Below are positions 1 through 12,970 of a stretch of 64,000 bases of DNA, piece after piece. Each line of letters begins with the position of its first letter. The stretch's first letter is position 1. The notes below the pieces were generated by a model. The model made no database searches, was not told where the DNA came from, and saw only the letters and a program-made list of their open reading frames with translations. Location: NCBI GenBank assembly GCA_951799445.1, contig OX637291.1:4342501-4406500 (forward strand), read 5' to 3'. The DNA is from Pseudisothecium myosuroides. Taxonomy: Eukaryota > Streptophyta > Bryopsida > Hypnales > Lembophyllaceae. The translations under genes were made by a program, and so were the position numbers.

Positions 1-369
1 CAAGCCACATGAATTTTGGCGTACTTGTTTTGTTGTGCATCGGTGAAGAATCTCTAATCTGCTGCAAGACTACTTTCTACTCCTGACAAAGTTGTACCTT
101 TCAAGAATAGTATATAAAACATTCAAACTATTATAGCCTATAATGGTGTATCGAACATTCAAACTCAATAGCTTCTAGACAATTTGACCTCCATTTGGCA
201 TAACATTTACTTTAGGACATTAATTTAAATAAGAATTACTTTCCTAGAAAGTTAATATGTTTTCCTTGCTTTAAAAAAATTTCAAAAGTCATGCCAAACA
301 CTAAGATCATATAAACCAAATCAAACCAAACCTTCAACTACCCTTTAAGGGTACACTTGGGACTAGGGT
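1..369. other. AT-rich spacer, left edge
   Basis: No coding frame, RNA gene or terminal repeat is visible here. It is low-GC non-coding DNA up to the terminal repeat of the element that begins near 370. Confidence 0.6.
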
Positions 370-1264
370 TTGGATCGTTGCAAGAAACACTTGTCTTTTT
401 TTCTCCCCTTAGCCTCAGAATTGTGATTTTTTGCTCATAACTTTTGCCTGGGTCAAATGTCAGTTTTATATGAAATATGAAATAAAGGTTCATATTATAG
501 TTGTAGACAATGAATTATTATTTACCTTTTTAAAAATTAGTATATTATTTTTAAGCAACACCTAATTGGATGTCTACTAATGCAATTTAAGAGATATTTA
601 GTAGTACTATTTTTGATGCAAAAATGCAAATTGGAAGGTAAAAATTGGAAGACATGGACTCTATTAAAGTTATACAAGTCCTCAAAGAGATTTTCTAAAA
701 AAAAATAAAGTGTTAACCTTCCACACGTACGTACTTAAAGTGCAATCTTTTGCGTAAGTAAAAATAACACAATTTTTTTCCCAAAAGTGCATATGGTTGA
801 AAAAGAGCACCTTCAAAATTAGAAAAAATAGATTTTTTTGTTTTGAATTTTTGAATTCTTTTACTATTTTTTAAAAGTCAAAATGTTCATGTATCCATTT
901 TCTACTAATTTTTTGTCCACTAAGCTCTATAATAGTTTGCAATAGTCAATAGTATTGCATAGTACTACATTGATTTTTTAATTCACTTTTAATGAATTTT
1001 AAAGATTTTTCATGGATTTTATTGATTTTTAACTTTCATTTTTAATGTTTTTTTTAATGATTTTATTAAAATTTTAATTATTTTTTTAATTATTTTTTAA
1101 TTATTTTAATTCATTTAAAAATAACTTTAAATAACTTTAAATTCATTTTCATCACTTAAATTACATTGCTCTTGCATAGTATTTGTAGTGCTTGCAATAA
1201 TGGCAGTACTATAGCCAAAACAACATTTCAACAAAAACATTAAGTGTTTCTTGCAACAATCTGG
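370..1264. mobile_element. TIR element, family AGGGTCATTGCAAGAAAC (copy a)
   Basis: The left end reads ggatcgttgcaagaaacac and the right end reads gtgtttcttgcaacaatc, an inverted pair of about 18 bp. The same ends bound elements at 23763-24640, 24858-25596, 27691-28433, 43684-45244 and 49767-50493. No transposase frame is visible, so it is non-autonomous. The superfamily is not identified, and no unambiguous target duplication was seen for this copy. Confidence 0.6.
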
Positions 1265-3019
1265 TTATAGAATTAATGAGAATAGAGTAAATCAAAGGTT
1301 TTGAGCATTAGTCCGTCCAATAAAATAGAAAAGTTAGTAAATTTTTGAAGTAAACTTTTAAGATGCCTGCATTGAGATGAAAATTGAAAGAATTTTATTA
1401 TGACATTTGCAATAATACCTTTTAAAAAAAATTGTTTAGAATTGTAAAGAAACTATTATAAGTGATGTACAATTTTGTTGAGTAAGTAAAATTTAACCTT
1501 TAATGATGATCACTTCCAATAGAAGTTGCTTTATCCAACGGCATAGATGATCAATTCACCTCCATGACCATTGTAACTTTTACTTCATACTTTGTTTGAG
1601 TTCATTGTTCTATTGCATACTTGTTCAATCTCTATAAGAAGGCAATTTATTCCGAGGACCACTTTTAAATTTGAATTCCACAAATCCATGTCATTGTGTG
1701 AGGGGCAAATTTTTGCCACCAAGGCCTTCCAAGCTTGAAACGGAGCCTCAAAATGTGAGTGCAGCAGCTTGTAAGTAAGAGTTTTTTGTTTTCAAGCTAC
1801 AAGGAACCATTAGATGGATGGAACAAACTTTTGGGAATTTTGGGGCAACTATTATTTGCATTCCATCTTTAAGATTAATGTATTCTAACCTTTTATCACT
1901 TACTGAAATTACAAAATGTCAATATGTGAATACTATAGCATGTAAGCGAGCATTTTTTGTGCAAAATGGCATCAAGTAAAAATATTGAAATCACATGACA
2001 ACAACACATTTGTACAGTGTGATGTGAATGACTGAGGAAGGATTAGCCAAAGACTTTGAGTCCATATTAGTAGATGCCATCATGTTGTGGAAGAATTCTA
2101 AAAAAATTCAATGTTCATTTATTAATCTTGAGAGTTATTTTACAAGGATAGCAAAGAATACATTGGAAGAAGGTGAACATTATGAATCCTAAACTCTAAT
2201 TTTTGCAAATTTTCATTACCAATCTCAACTCAACCTTTGACAAGTAGGGAAGATCTTTGACTTTCAAATGGTAAAAGGCTATGCCAAGTTCAATTCCTAC
2301 CAAGGATACAATACAACTTTATTTTAGGTTCTAAACCAACAATTTTTTGACATTAGAAGATTTTAACATATGAAATTTGAAATTTGAAGGAAAAAGGCCA
2401 GTAAAAAAATGATATTGGAGAAAATAGTTGAACCTTGTTGAGATTAGAGGAACTTGAGGAGGCCCGTGTACACAAAAAAATTAACGGAATTTTGAATTGT
2501 AAATTGCGTTGGAATCACACTAAAGTTTACTTTATCATTATTTCAAATACAAATATGTATTTGAAAATCATACAAAGGATTTGATGTTTTCTATACATTA
2601 TCTACCATTTAGTATTGCCACCATTTGTGAAAATTAAAACTTGTATTTAATGGTATATATTAGAAATGAACCTTCACAATTGCTTTAGAGATACCTAATC
2701 CCATATCACTTGAATTGCTTGAATGTATGATTTTTTGCTTGTCCTTCACTCCAATGCAAAAATCTTTGACTATCTTCCAAAGGTTCTCTATGAAAGGGTA
2801 GATAGTGTATAAAACAAATCCAAATTGTTGTATGATTTTAAATTATTCATTTTTCACATGTTATGAAATTGAAGTAAATTTTATTGCAATTCCAATGCAA
2901 TTTGCGGTTTCAAAATCAGTTCATTTTTTTAGCATGTTGGAGCTTCCTAAAGTTGTTGAACTTTCTAATGCAAATTATTTAAAAAATTTGGAAATGAAGT
3001 CCAGGACTTGACTGTACTA
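1265..3019. other. AT-rich spacer, no gene seen
   Basis: Non-coding, low-GC sequence with only short chance reading frames. I could not match it to the other duplication units, whose resemblance to this part of the window starts at about 3020. Confidence 0.5.
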
Positions 3020-3683
3020 TAGTTCTTTAGGTAACTTACTGAAGATCCTTTCCGCATGTTCTGCGGATCATTGTGCTTGTCCTTCATTTTTACAAGGAAG
3101 AAAGAATTGACACTTCTCTATTCTTTAGTGAATTGACGCTCTCATTTCATTTTTTGATTTTAATTTCACTTGGGGTGCGAGGGAATCTGTTTCCTTCCAA
3201 AGTTGAAGACGGATGAAAAGAATTGTCAAAATGATAATTTTTGAATTTGAGTGTAACAAATGAAATGAAGCTCCAATTGGAAAAATTGGAAAATTTGGAA
3301 ATATCAATATTTTATAGCAATATGAACTTTGTGCCTACAACCACGGTGCCTATAACTTTGTACAATGAGGAAATTCTTTATTTGAAATCCAAATGGAAAA
3401 AAATTAGAAAAGAAACATTTGAAATATGTTGATTTTCTAATTTTGTAGCGACACAATAACTTTGGTTTGTACCACAATGTTGTACACTATAATATATATG
3501 GCAAAAACTTCATATTTTTCAATTATAATTTGTATTTGATATGAATTCTCTTCATTTTTTTCGAAAAGAATTCACAAGAATTTCAAAATTTTCCCCCCAA
3601 AATTGAAATTTTAGTGACTAGCATTGGGCATATGACTTCATCTCTGAAAATAAATATACAACATTTCATTCACTTCTAGTTTT
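3020..3683. repeat. Unit-0 copy of the conserved distal spacer
   Basis: This block, which contains atcattgtgcttgtcc near 3067, recurs in the same order and orientation near 21400-22060 and 34560-35220. It marks a fourth, leftmost unit of the GLP segmental duplication. Short open frames here (68, 63 and 60 codons) resemble no family and are disrupted in the sister units, so the block is treated as non-coding. Confidence 0.65.
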
Positions 3684-4872
3684 TTGTTTATTAAAACAAA
3701 TGAACAAGATTTTTTTTCTTGAAACACGTGGACAAATTCCATTGACAAAGGAAAAAACATATATATAACCAAAGAACCATGTCCTTGGCAAAGATTTTTA
3801 CATTTTCTAAAACATTTTCAAAACAACTTTTTTTAAACAAAAAAACGGAGGCGAGAGCCAACAAGTTTGAAGCTAAACCACTATAGCCTGCTATTAGAGC
3901 TAGAACCAAGTAAGACCAGGCCCGAGCAGGCATCCTTAAAAGCAATAGGGGCCGAACCAACTGAGACAAATGTCCCCATCTTAGATTGAGCAAGCCTCCA
4001 GCTCAATTTAAGATGAAATCTTTTGCCCAAAAATCTATTTGAAGCCACGTATTGTCAAATCTTTTGAAGAAAATACCTACTTTATTGGAATATAAAGTAC
4101 AAAGTTTAGTAGTTTTGAACCAAATAGGACAAACGTGATCGATAAAACCTTATGCTTCCTATAAAACTTGTTCCAATTTTTGGAGCAGCTAAGGGGGGCT
4201 TGTTGAAGCAAATCATGTTTTGATCTAATTAGGCGGTCCAAATAACGAAGCTCCTGAAGAGCGCCCACATGGTGGTTCCCATCTTCCACCGTCAAGGCAA
4301 CTTAGATCCAAGGATGTATTGTTGCCAAGTAAATAATGGCCAACTTCCTACAACAAGAGGGATCTACAAGGCATTGTATTAGACAGAAAGGGTGAAATCT
4401 AGGCATACCGAGTCTTTGCACAATGGTGAAATCGGTGGAGGACCATCTCATCCACATCATCCTGGCAACTTTGACAAACAGTGGGGTTGTTTGGATTGGC
4501 AATCTTGCGCCAACAATGAACCGCCACTACACAATGATACACAAACCAAAGAAATCTTGCATTCTTTTGAGGCCATGATTTGTGCCACACTTTACTCCAC
4601 CTTGCCCGGTAGTACACCATGATGTCACTATGCCACTTCAATGTTACAAGGTGCAAAGTACAAGGTGGCTTTTTTTTTGGCCTAGTGTCCCCTCTGTTAG
4701 CTTCATAGCATAGGTCAATTCCTGGAGGGACGAAGCCTAAGTGGTGACAGTTGCGACAGGTCTGACAATCTTTCGCCAAAAATAAAAGCCCTGTCAAGGT
4801 CACAAGCCACAAGCGGCTTGGTGGGAGCAAAATCAGCAAATTCACATCGAAAGCCTGTGGGGATGCTCTTAG
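3684..4872 (-). pseudogene. 5'-truncated non-LTR (LINE) retrotransposon relic
   Basis: On the minus strand a frame at 4399-4870 ends in a recognisable zinc-binding domain of plant LINE reverse transcriptases (zf-RVT): an ARFLWF...HCW segment followed by C-x2-C, then H and C in the VLHRFHHC context. A TGG-to-TAG type stop follows at about 4396. The typical C-terminal motif W-x-L-x-R-S-x-x-I-W-T-A with LDQNMICFN then continues in a shifted frame at about 4270-4165, again with a stop. The left edge is T-rich (the poly-A tail of a minus-strand insert) and a tagttt-like string occurs at both edges. Sister units read straight across this site (22055-22075; 35200-35225), so this is a unit-0-specific insertion. 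It is dead: truncated, with stops and frameshifts. Confidence 0.75.
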
Positions 4873-5520
4873 CGTAGTTTGCCAAATGGCTGCAAGCCAA
4901 GTGATGGACAGTGAGGCTTGCAATCCGTGGTCCTGGTCCCGTCCTTTCAGAGTTAATTTCTCTTGGGTGCGGGACTGCGGGGGAATCTGTTGCTGTCCAG
5001 AATTGAAGCCAAGAGCCTGCAGGAAGCCAGGAACTGAAGGGAGCGGCGACTTGTGGCGAGCTGTGTGGATAGAATGGTCGGGCTCGGGACTGTCAAGGAT
5101 TATTAAGTTGGTTGTGAATTAAAGCCGTTGTCAGCTTGTCAAGCGTGGTGTGGGTGACGTCACCCTCATCCGAAGTTCCCAAGTGCATTCAAGCATGGTT
5201 TGTGGAGCCCAACTGATGCACAAGAATTCCGTTTCATTTGTTTCGGAAACAAAACAAAACAGATGCACTCATGTGCTCAGAAAATTGCATCACCTGGTGA
5301 CGTCTCCATGACATTCCAGGCTCAATCATTCAGGCTCAATGCTTTAATGCATGCAAAGCGGTGAACTTCAAATAAAAGGTCATAGATTCCATACTATTCA
5401 GTTCAGCAAGGGGGATCAGGAAGGTTTAATAACTCTGAAAGGACAACAGTTCCGGTGAACCAGCCTAAGGTAGAACTGAACACCCATTAGCGTCCCTGCT
5501 CCCATTCCTGAACTTTAGAC
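4873..5520. repeat. GC-rich conserved module, unit 0 copy
   Basis: About 600 bp of distinctly higher GC than its surroundings, recurring at 22061-22640 and at 35221-35432 plus 39191-39500. It contains the palindrome ggtgacgtcacc at 5153-5164 and a second conserved string, gcatcacctggtgacgtc, near 5286-5303. Both carry the TGACG core bound by plant TGA/bZIP factors (established for the motif; binding here is inference). No frame is conserved across all three copies. It could be a degraded promoter or first-exon region or simply an old repeat. Confidence 0.6.
5153..5164. promoter_or_regulatory. TGACGTCA palindrome (bZIP-type site), unit 0
   Basis: A perfect 12-bp palindrome, ggtgacgtcacc, at the same relative place as 39219-39230 and the less perfect gcgacgtcatc at 22346-22356. 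It matches the C-box/CRE-like sequence recognised by bZIP proteins. No downstream gene is evident, so its function is unproven. Confidence 0.35.
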
Positions 5521-6434
5521 CAGGGTGTTTTTTTTAGGCAATTAAATGCCCAATTTCTTCAAAAAAAATGGATAGCTTCAAGCCTATAAAAAAAAGGGGA
5601 TAATTGTGTTAAAAAATGCCAGACTATTCCGGTGGCCCTGCACACTATTGCCACAATGCTTCCAAAACCTCATTCCATTCATCATATAGAGCCAGCATAT
5701 ACAATAATTGCATACAAAAAATACATATTCAAAATTGTATACTCAAAATTCGCCTCTTTCAATTCAAACCCCCATAATAAGGAGCCATGGAACTTAGAAC
5801 CTTCTTGAAAGAAAGACCACATAACCATTTGTCCAAAAAACAAAAAAAGAATCCTGCCTTAGACTGTTACTAAATCTATCCTTAGACTTTCCATTAATGT
5901 GTCCTTGAAATGTTTGGCTCTGATTTGCTGACACATTTGAAGGATACATACCTAATTCTCATTTGTTAACTTCTGATTTTTGCAGATTGCAGTTTTGGGT
6001 GCACCTATGTGACAATTTCAATGGTCTAGGGAGCTGTCTGTTTGAAAAATCATAAAAATTACATACCACATTCAAAAAATCTATTTTTTTTTTAATATTC
6101 ATCATTTTCACTCGCTAATACTACAAAATATCAATTTTAGGAAAAGTTGCCTCCAAGTATGCTGAATTGCTTAACATTGACGGTTTTGGGTGCATTCACC
6201 TTATACAATAGAGTTGTGTAAAGTAGTCGTACTAGTCTTCCAAAGCGTTGAGAATTTCTCCCACACACGAATGTAATGTCAATTGTGTTAAATTGATGAT
6301 ATTCCACAAGCCAAAAATTGTAATAGATATCTTCACAAAAGTTGAATTGCAAGTCACAAATTGGGACATGTCTAGCGCTTTGGTTTCACGATGTATAGCC
6401 TCAACATTGCTTAAGTAATGGAATATTGTCAGTA
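5521..6434. other. Spacer, unit 0
   Basis: No gene is seen. From about 6200 the sequence (gttgagaatttctccc, then ttccacaagccaaaaa) aligns in order with 22800-23010 and 39680-39870, confirming the unit structure. Confidence 0.55.
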
Positions 6435-6919
6435 ATGGAAAAATTGAACCGTTAATAGTTCTAGGATGGAATTGAAACACATTAATCTCAACAGTGAGAT
6501 TGTTCTAAAAAGAAACCTTAACTGTGTTAAACTTTTTTTTTAATGGTGAAAATTGAGTTCAGAAATGATTTGATTGCCCCGCAAAATAGATTGTCCTTAA
6601 CTTTTTCATAACAAATCCAAATGGAATGAATCAAAACTTTCTATGTAGAAAAGAATATAATCTATAAGAAACAAATTTATAAGTTTTTAAAATTTTATTT
6701 TTAAAATTTTAAAAAATTTGCTTGCCAAACTGGAAAAAGGGCTTCTGTGCCATAATTTTTTCTCTTGGGAATCAATTGGAATAAAATTTATATTTCCGGA
6801 AAGCTAATGTATTTTTCTATCTTCTCTAAAAAATTCAAAAAATCACAAAAACTATTGAGACCATAGGAACCTGTCCAAAATCCATTTTGTCCTCCAAGGG
6901 GACAATGGAACTTCAAGGG
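6435..6919. mobile_element. Remnant of TTAA-type element (right part only)
   Basis: The right end (cttcaagggt followed by TTAA at 6920-6923) and the internal sequence match the right third of the 39877-41441 element, in the same orientation and at the same spacer position. The left end is missing: flank (aatattgtcag) runs directly into internal sequence. It is a deletion derivative of an insertion shared by units 0 and 2; unit 1 lacks it at 23015. Confidence 0.6.
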
Positions 6920-6923
6920 TTAA

Positions 6924-9124
6924 GGAAATTGACGTTTGGTGCATATTGGATGTAAAAAAAATGTCTTTTAAATTAGAATATTAATTTTGTATTATATCAT
7001 TACATTCTTGAACAAACCATTATATTTCTTTCAAAGAAGGCTCATAGCCCTAGTATAAGAGAATCCTTGTAGACATTTAGCCTTGGAGACTTGCCAGAGT
7101 CTCCAAGTGAAAACCTCCATCTATTTTATAGGTAGCTAATTTTGTATTTTGTGACATTTCCTAACTCATTGGTCAAAAGTCTTTAATAGGTTCCAAATAT
7201 GAACTCAAATTTTCTATTCTTTGCAAATAACAAATTCTAACTAGTTTAGTTTGCAAGGTTCAAGTATACGCATAAGTTGGTTCTTCTATCCGTGAAATGA
7301 TTCACCTATCACTCTAGTCATCAACCAATGCAATTATCCATCAATTTTGTGAATATGTGAATTTTTGATTTTAATAGAAATATTTATTAAATTTTTTGAA
7401 GACCACATGTCAGTTTAGGGTTGAAAGAAGATATAACATTATTTGACAATGGAACAAACTTATCATTTTGGTTCATGCAAGAAAAAATAACCAAAGAAAA
7501 GCGTGTTGATGTTTGTTTTTTGTATGTTAGTCATTATTGATGTATTCTGCAAACTTGAGGTAAAACATTCTTATATTCTTTGAATTGTAAAATATTGTGA
7601 AGTTTAGACAATCAACAACAATAATCTTTAAAAATTCAAATCTAAAAATCCTAATTCTAACTCACAAAAAGTCAAATTATAATTTATTCATGAATCAAAT
7701 GTAGGCCTTTACAACCTTAAGTGGTTAAATTGGTGCATTTTAGAATGACATATGTTTTGAGTGTGTCAAAAATCCTAACCACGATGGTCAAACTTGAAAA
7801 AATGGCAAAATTTCCGGACCTTGAAAATGAACCATTCAAGTTGACATTTACAATTGTTATTTGAGCACATGATCACGGAAGCCAAGTCAAAGTAATAATA
7901 TGAAAATTATTCACAGTCGTTCACTATCAAACCAAAGAATGGTATGATAATAGTTCATAATCTTTCACAACTAGAGCAAAAAAAAGTAAGAGATAAAAAA
8001 ATATTCTCAATCTTTTAGTAAGATAAATTTGTAGCCCAGTGAACTCGAGAATTGATCGGTGAGTACCGCCTTGTGAAAGTGTGAATGCATGTCCATCTTG
8101 GTGAATTGAAGCCTCTTCCATATGATTTTTTATAATAACACTTAATTAATCAAGACTTCGTCCACGTAGGTACAACTATATGATTTTGTAGGTGACACAA
8201 TAAACCAAAAGACTGGAATTCAACAAATTAATCTTAATTTTATAATAACACTTAATTAAGTCAAATATGTCACTTGTTCATATGAAGCTGCAATGATTGG
8301 ACTTGGCAACTTCGGAGATTGCGACTATGTGAATGTATCATCATCTTTCACCAAATTGACCAAAATTTGGGTACTTCATTGGCAATTATTTTAGAAACAA
8401 CGTGAAACCTACTATAGGGTACATTTTAAATATTGGAGCTAATAATTTAAAAAATATTTAAGTTACTGTATAGCATCACTTTTTTGAAACATACTATATT
8501 ACAATTGTTATACAATACATTGTAATGATCTATAGTACATAATTTGTGAACCTACACAAGAAGTAGTCTGAAAAGGAGAGGAAGAACCCGCATGAAGAGC
8601 TTCCATTTTTATTTACAAATAGACAAAACAATCAATAAGATCTCATTTTGGATTGTTATCTTTTTGTTCACTCCAACTCTGATTTATGGTGGGCGGTTTT
8701 CAAGGATGCATTGAATAAGTCAAACTTAACCAATATATTACTATTTGTGGGATTTATAATTTTTTTTTCCTATCATATATATATAATTTGTTTGTATTAA
8801 TTGTTTGATATATGATGTTTGTATATATTTTTTTGTTTGGGTTGTGTTAAATAGGAGTTAGAATGTACATGTTGTACTAATCAACACTTAAAATTGCGTA
8901 TAAATTTTTGAATTACAATAGGGACATGTTTAAATGCTTCAAATTTCAATTTTAACTACTAAAGGGTGTAGGATTTAAAAAAAAATGGAAGTAGAAAAAA
9001 AAGGGCATATTTACTGTAAAATAATAGCCCCCAAACAAAAAAAATTGATGCATGTATATATGGATTACAAGGTGTAGTAAAGTACCCAAGGACCAAAGTT
9101 AGACAACACTTTTGATAACAATAG
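6924..9124. other. Spacer, unit 0
   Basis: Non-coding. It corresponds to 23030-23760, 24640-24850 and 25597-25700 in unit 1 and to 41450-42227 and 43490-43680 in unit 2. The shared landmark ctctagtataagagaatcc lies near 7050. At about 7540 it shows an uninterrupted site where units 1 and 2 carry an AGGGTCATTGC-type element. Confidence 0.6.
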
Positions 9125-9304
9125 TGCACTATTTAAAATATTTTGGGATAGAGAAGGGGCTTTCAAGCATAATCATCCTTAGCTTTCTATCTATCTGGGA
9201 ATTCAAAAGTTTGGTGCACTATCCAAATTATTTTGGAATAGAGAAGGGGCTTTCAAGCATATTCATCCTTAGCTTTCCATCCATCTAGGGATTCAAAAGT
9301 TTGG
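9125..9304. repeat. 90-bp tandem repeat, two copies
   Basis: Two adjacent 90-bp units begin tgcactat at 9125 and 9215, and a third tgcact starts at 9305. The units share the gatagagaaggggctttcaa core and differ at scattered positions, so this is a moderately old tandem duplication. Confidence 0.8.
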
Positions 9305-9309
9305 TGCAC

Positions 9310-11056
9310 TGTATTTAAACCATATCGTAGCATTAAGGCAGGCTTTCTATATCCTAGCACAATTGGCAGGCTGTGTGTAGGTACAATACAATTATTGTAG
9401 TTGGTAATTATATCTTGGACAACATTGGCAATGAAAATAATTGTTGTTTGCTTCTATGTGAGTAGAAGAAACAAGTGAAGGAGAAGGATTTGCCTTGTTG
9501 TCAAAGTGATTTTAAGATATTTATATTCAAAATTTGATAATGTCATTTAATTAATTAAATTCCATTTGCAATTTTTTTTTTATCAAAATTAAGTATATAA
9601 AGAATTTTTGGAAAGTTCTCAACAATGCTTTTCATTGGTATATTATGATCCTCATTCAAAGTTGGATATTGCAAGTCGCAAAATAATGGTAACTTTCTAT
9701 TGCACATTAACAAGTTGACATGAATAAGAAATAATAGTGTATAAAGCAATATGTTCATAAGCTTGACAACAAAATACAATAATTGAGAATCATGTTATTA
9801 ATAAAAAGTAGAATAGTGACAATATATGAATATGCTAATTCTATGTAACCCTCCTTAACATATATCCACTCAATTCACATTGTTTCTAAATTACAAAGAG
9901 TGAATTCTCCAATTTGCATTTATTATACCTCTAATGAAATCTTTTCACAATACATGTTGCTTACAAATCCTTTATTTGCTTAACCATCAAAGTTAGAAGA
10001 ACTATTTGTCCAAATTTCAACTTTCAATGTGTTTTTTCAGATTCATAATTCATCTCAAAAACTTGTCATTCCTAAAAAATAATCATAAAATGTTTCTATC
10101 TTCATATTCAAAATTGTTTCAAAGTAAAATATGTTTCTATATCTACAATGTATAAGTAAAGAAAATTAGAAGTATAATTTGTTAATCTAGGGGCGACAAC
10201 TCAAACCTATTTTTTGTCTTAAGAACTAATTGAGTCAGCCTATGATTTCCTAAAACTAAATTTGTATTGTTGGTAGTTTGGTAAACAATAAAAATTTAGA
10301 TTACAAGACTATTTATTTTCAATAATTTAAAATTTAATATAATTCAAATTATTTCTAATATTTTTTTTAATAAATAAAATTATTTTAAAAATCCAAATTT
10401 AAAAAAACAGCTTGAAAACACCCTTTAACTTTCTTGTCTGTAAATTCTCAAATTTCAAGATTTTGTAATTTCAAACAATTAGACTCCAGTCACACCATTG
10501 ATATTAGTATAAAATTATTGAAGCCTTATTGTTGAAATAACACTAATCCTTCTATCCATTCAACATCATGTAGAAGTCACATGTCATACTTCTTTGTTTA
10601 ACTCAATAGTGACTACTTTTCTCTCTTCATCTCTTGGTTGTTGGCTTTTATTGAGTCTTGTAGTTGGACCAATATTCAAATTTGATTATTGAAATTATGC
10701 AATCTTACCAAGACGAGAAGACATTTTCAAAATGCTCATAAAAATGAAACATGATAAAGTGATATTTGAAAGTATGAGCATCATATATCTACATTTTTTA
10801 TTGAAAAAGGCAGATTTAAGGTTAAATTATCAATAATTAATCATAAACTAAATCCTAAAAATTGTAAAAGATCCAAAGTTAATAGCTTCCTAAATTGGGC
10901 AGTTTTTATCAAGTTTAATTTTTAAATGTAGTTTTTAGTAAAGGTTGATTATTTCAACATCTAATGGTGGGGATATTTTATGAAATTCCAGAACATAAGT
11001 AGAAAATCGTAATTTCTTTAATTTTGTTTTTTGACAAAGAATAAACCAAAAAATAA
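9310..11056. other. Spacer, unit 0
   Basis: No gene is seen. From about 10200 it aligns with 25700-26450 (unit 1) and 45450-46300 (unit 2), for example the ggatgccagtcacaccattg-type string near 10490. All short frames are interrupted in the sister copies. Confidence 0.55.
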
Positions 11057-11058
11057 TA

Positions 11059-11617
11059 CTCCCTCCGTCCCAAAATGATCTTCTTGTTGGCCTTAGTATT
11101 TTGACCCAAAATGATCTTCTTGTTGTACTTTGTGACGTTACAAATTGGTTATTGGTAAGATTTGGCTTTTGATTGCTAATTGGGACCAATAAAACAACTC
11201 CAAGTAGTAGCTTCCCCTCCATCCATGCAATCATCAATCAAAATACAAATAAAATGATTAATGGGGTCAATCAACACAATTTATTCTTATTTTTTGAATA
11301 TTGTCCGATTAAAGGAGATGAAGTTGTGAGAAGCGGAACAACAAGGGCCATACATGGGCTTGGGCATGTACTAAATGCCTATAAAATGATGACTTTGAAC
11401 TCAACAATTAATTGACAAATGGTAATCTTTGAAAATGTTCAAAAAATTATACTTTTCAATATTCCAAAACTACACTTTAAAAAGGGCTTTGAAACTCAAA
11501 GTTTTTAGAATGCTAGGAGTGCACCAAACTCTACTTATAGGGCAAAACAATTTTTTTAAATGTTATTTTTAGCCTTAATATTTTGTTTGACAGAAAGATC
11601 ATTTGGTACGGAGGAAG
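11059..11617. mobile_element. Stowaway-like (Tc1/mariner) element
   Basis: The left end ctccctccgtcccaaaatg is the classic Stowaway terminal sequence. The right end reads gtacggaggaag, its inverted counterpart, and both are flanked by TA (11057-11058 and 11618-11619). The orthologous place in unit 1 (about 26458) is empty with a single TA. It is 559 bp, long for a Stowaway MITE, with an internal direct repeat of aaaatgatcttcttgttg. There is no transposase frame, so it is non-autonomous. Confidence 0.8.
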
Positions 11618-11619
11618 TA

Positions 11620-12966
11620 ATGATTTTATTTTTAATACTCCAAGAGGGAGTAGTTTATTTGCTCTTTCTACATGTAAATGAGGGATTACCTGATTAATTC
11701 CATTCTCATTAGTGAGATGAGAAATATGAAGCTTTTTTGTTTGCAAACAACTAAATCAACTCTTACAACAAATAGCAAATAAAATCATTTTTTGAGTTCA
11801 ATTTTGATAATATTTTCAAAAGAATAAACTATATAGAATATCCCTTGCTATCTGGAATATTTTCACCATTGAGATTGAAATTTTTTGAATCCTTGTCAAA
11901 AAATTTGAAATATATTTTTTTCTATAATCAAATATCTTAATTCACTAAATAATTTTTTTCAAAAATGTTGCTTTCAAAGTGAGAATTTTTCAATGTAAGT
12001 TTTTGGTTTTTAATTCAATTCAATTCAACACAATTTTTTTCCCTTTGTTGTTGACTCCAAACAATATTTTTATTGAATGCCAAAGTCTAAATATATATGA
12101 TATCCAAAAACTTTGATTCTTTCTTCAAATGTTGGAATCTTTCAGGCCATTAGGCCATTTTTCATGAAAATTTCTAACAAGCTCACATGTATGAGTAAAG
12201 AAGAAGATTCTTTAGATGCAAATCAATTAGTTGGAAATGATTTTTTTTGGGTTGATTGTGCATTGAAAATGGCCATTTTGAAGTGTCTCTTTGATGAAAT
12301 GATGTGATAGAAAGCTAATTACAAATAGTAATGGTAATAGTAATGGTGTATATACATAACCATGCTTGGAGCATCCTAATTAAGATCAAAATCTTTGAGA
12401 ATACTCTTGATTATTATACAGGTATTCTTTGATTAATTTGAATTGTTCTAAAATTGCTCAACCTATTCTCCCGAATTATGTACATACACCTTGTGACAAT
12501 CATGTTTCTAATTGACCTTGTAATAAATTAATGCTCAAGGAAAAATTAGAACCAAAAAGTTTGGATATTGATATATAATGGTAAGGATACATCTTCCAAA
12601 GATTCTCCTTATCAGATAAATTTAAATAAATTCTGGTTCCTATTTTGTGTTTGGTTAGTTTTATATTTCACTTATGTTCTTTAATAATTTGAATTTTCAA
12701 GTGCAATTTTGAATTTAAATTTTCTAAATTTGATCATTAAGATAAAAAAAAGGTTCTTGCATTTTTCCCAAGTTAAATTTCTTGAATTAGCCCAACCTTT
12801 AGTCCCTTACAATAAATGCTAAAATATGATTTAGAGTTGGCTCATGTTCACACACGGTTGAGCATTTAAAAAATGACCCACATGAAGACCATATGCCAAG
12901 ATTCCAATGACCTAAACTTAAACCGCCATTTGTCTAAGACTCTAAGCAGATGGACATGTCTATACC
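11620..12966. other. Spacer, unit 0
   Basis: Non-coding. It aligns with 26460-29200 and 47650-49060 once insertions are removed. Landmarks are ccaaaaactttgatt near 12105 and gtgtatatacataacc near 12347. Confidence 0.6.
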
Positions 12967-12970
12967 TTAA

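Noticed and set aside
4399..4923. The 174-codon minus-strand frame taken as an intact gene
   Set aside because: Its start lies outside the inserted element, its end is a stop within a LINE zinc-binding domain, and related coding sequence continues in other frames. It is a relic.
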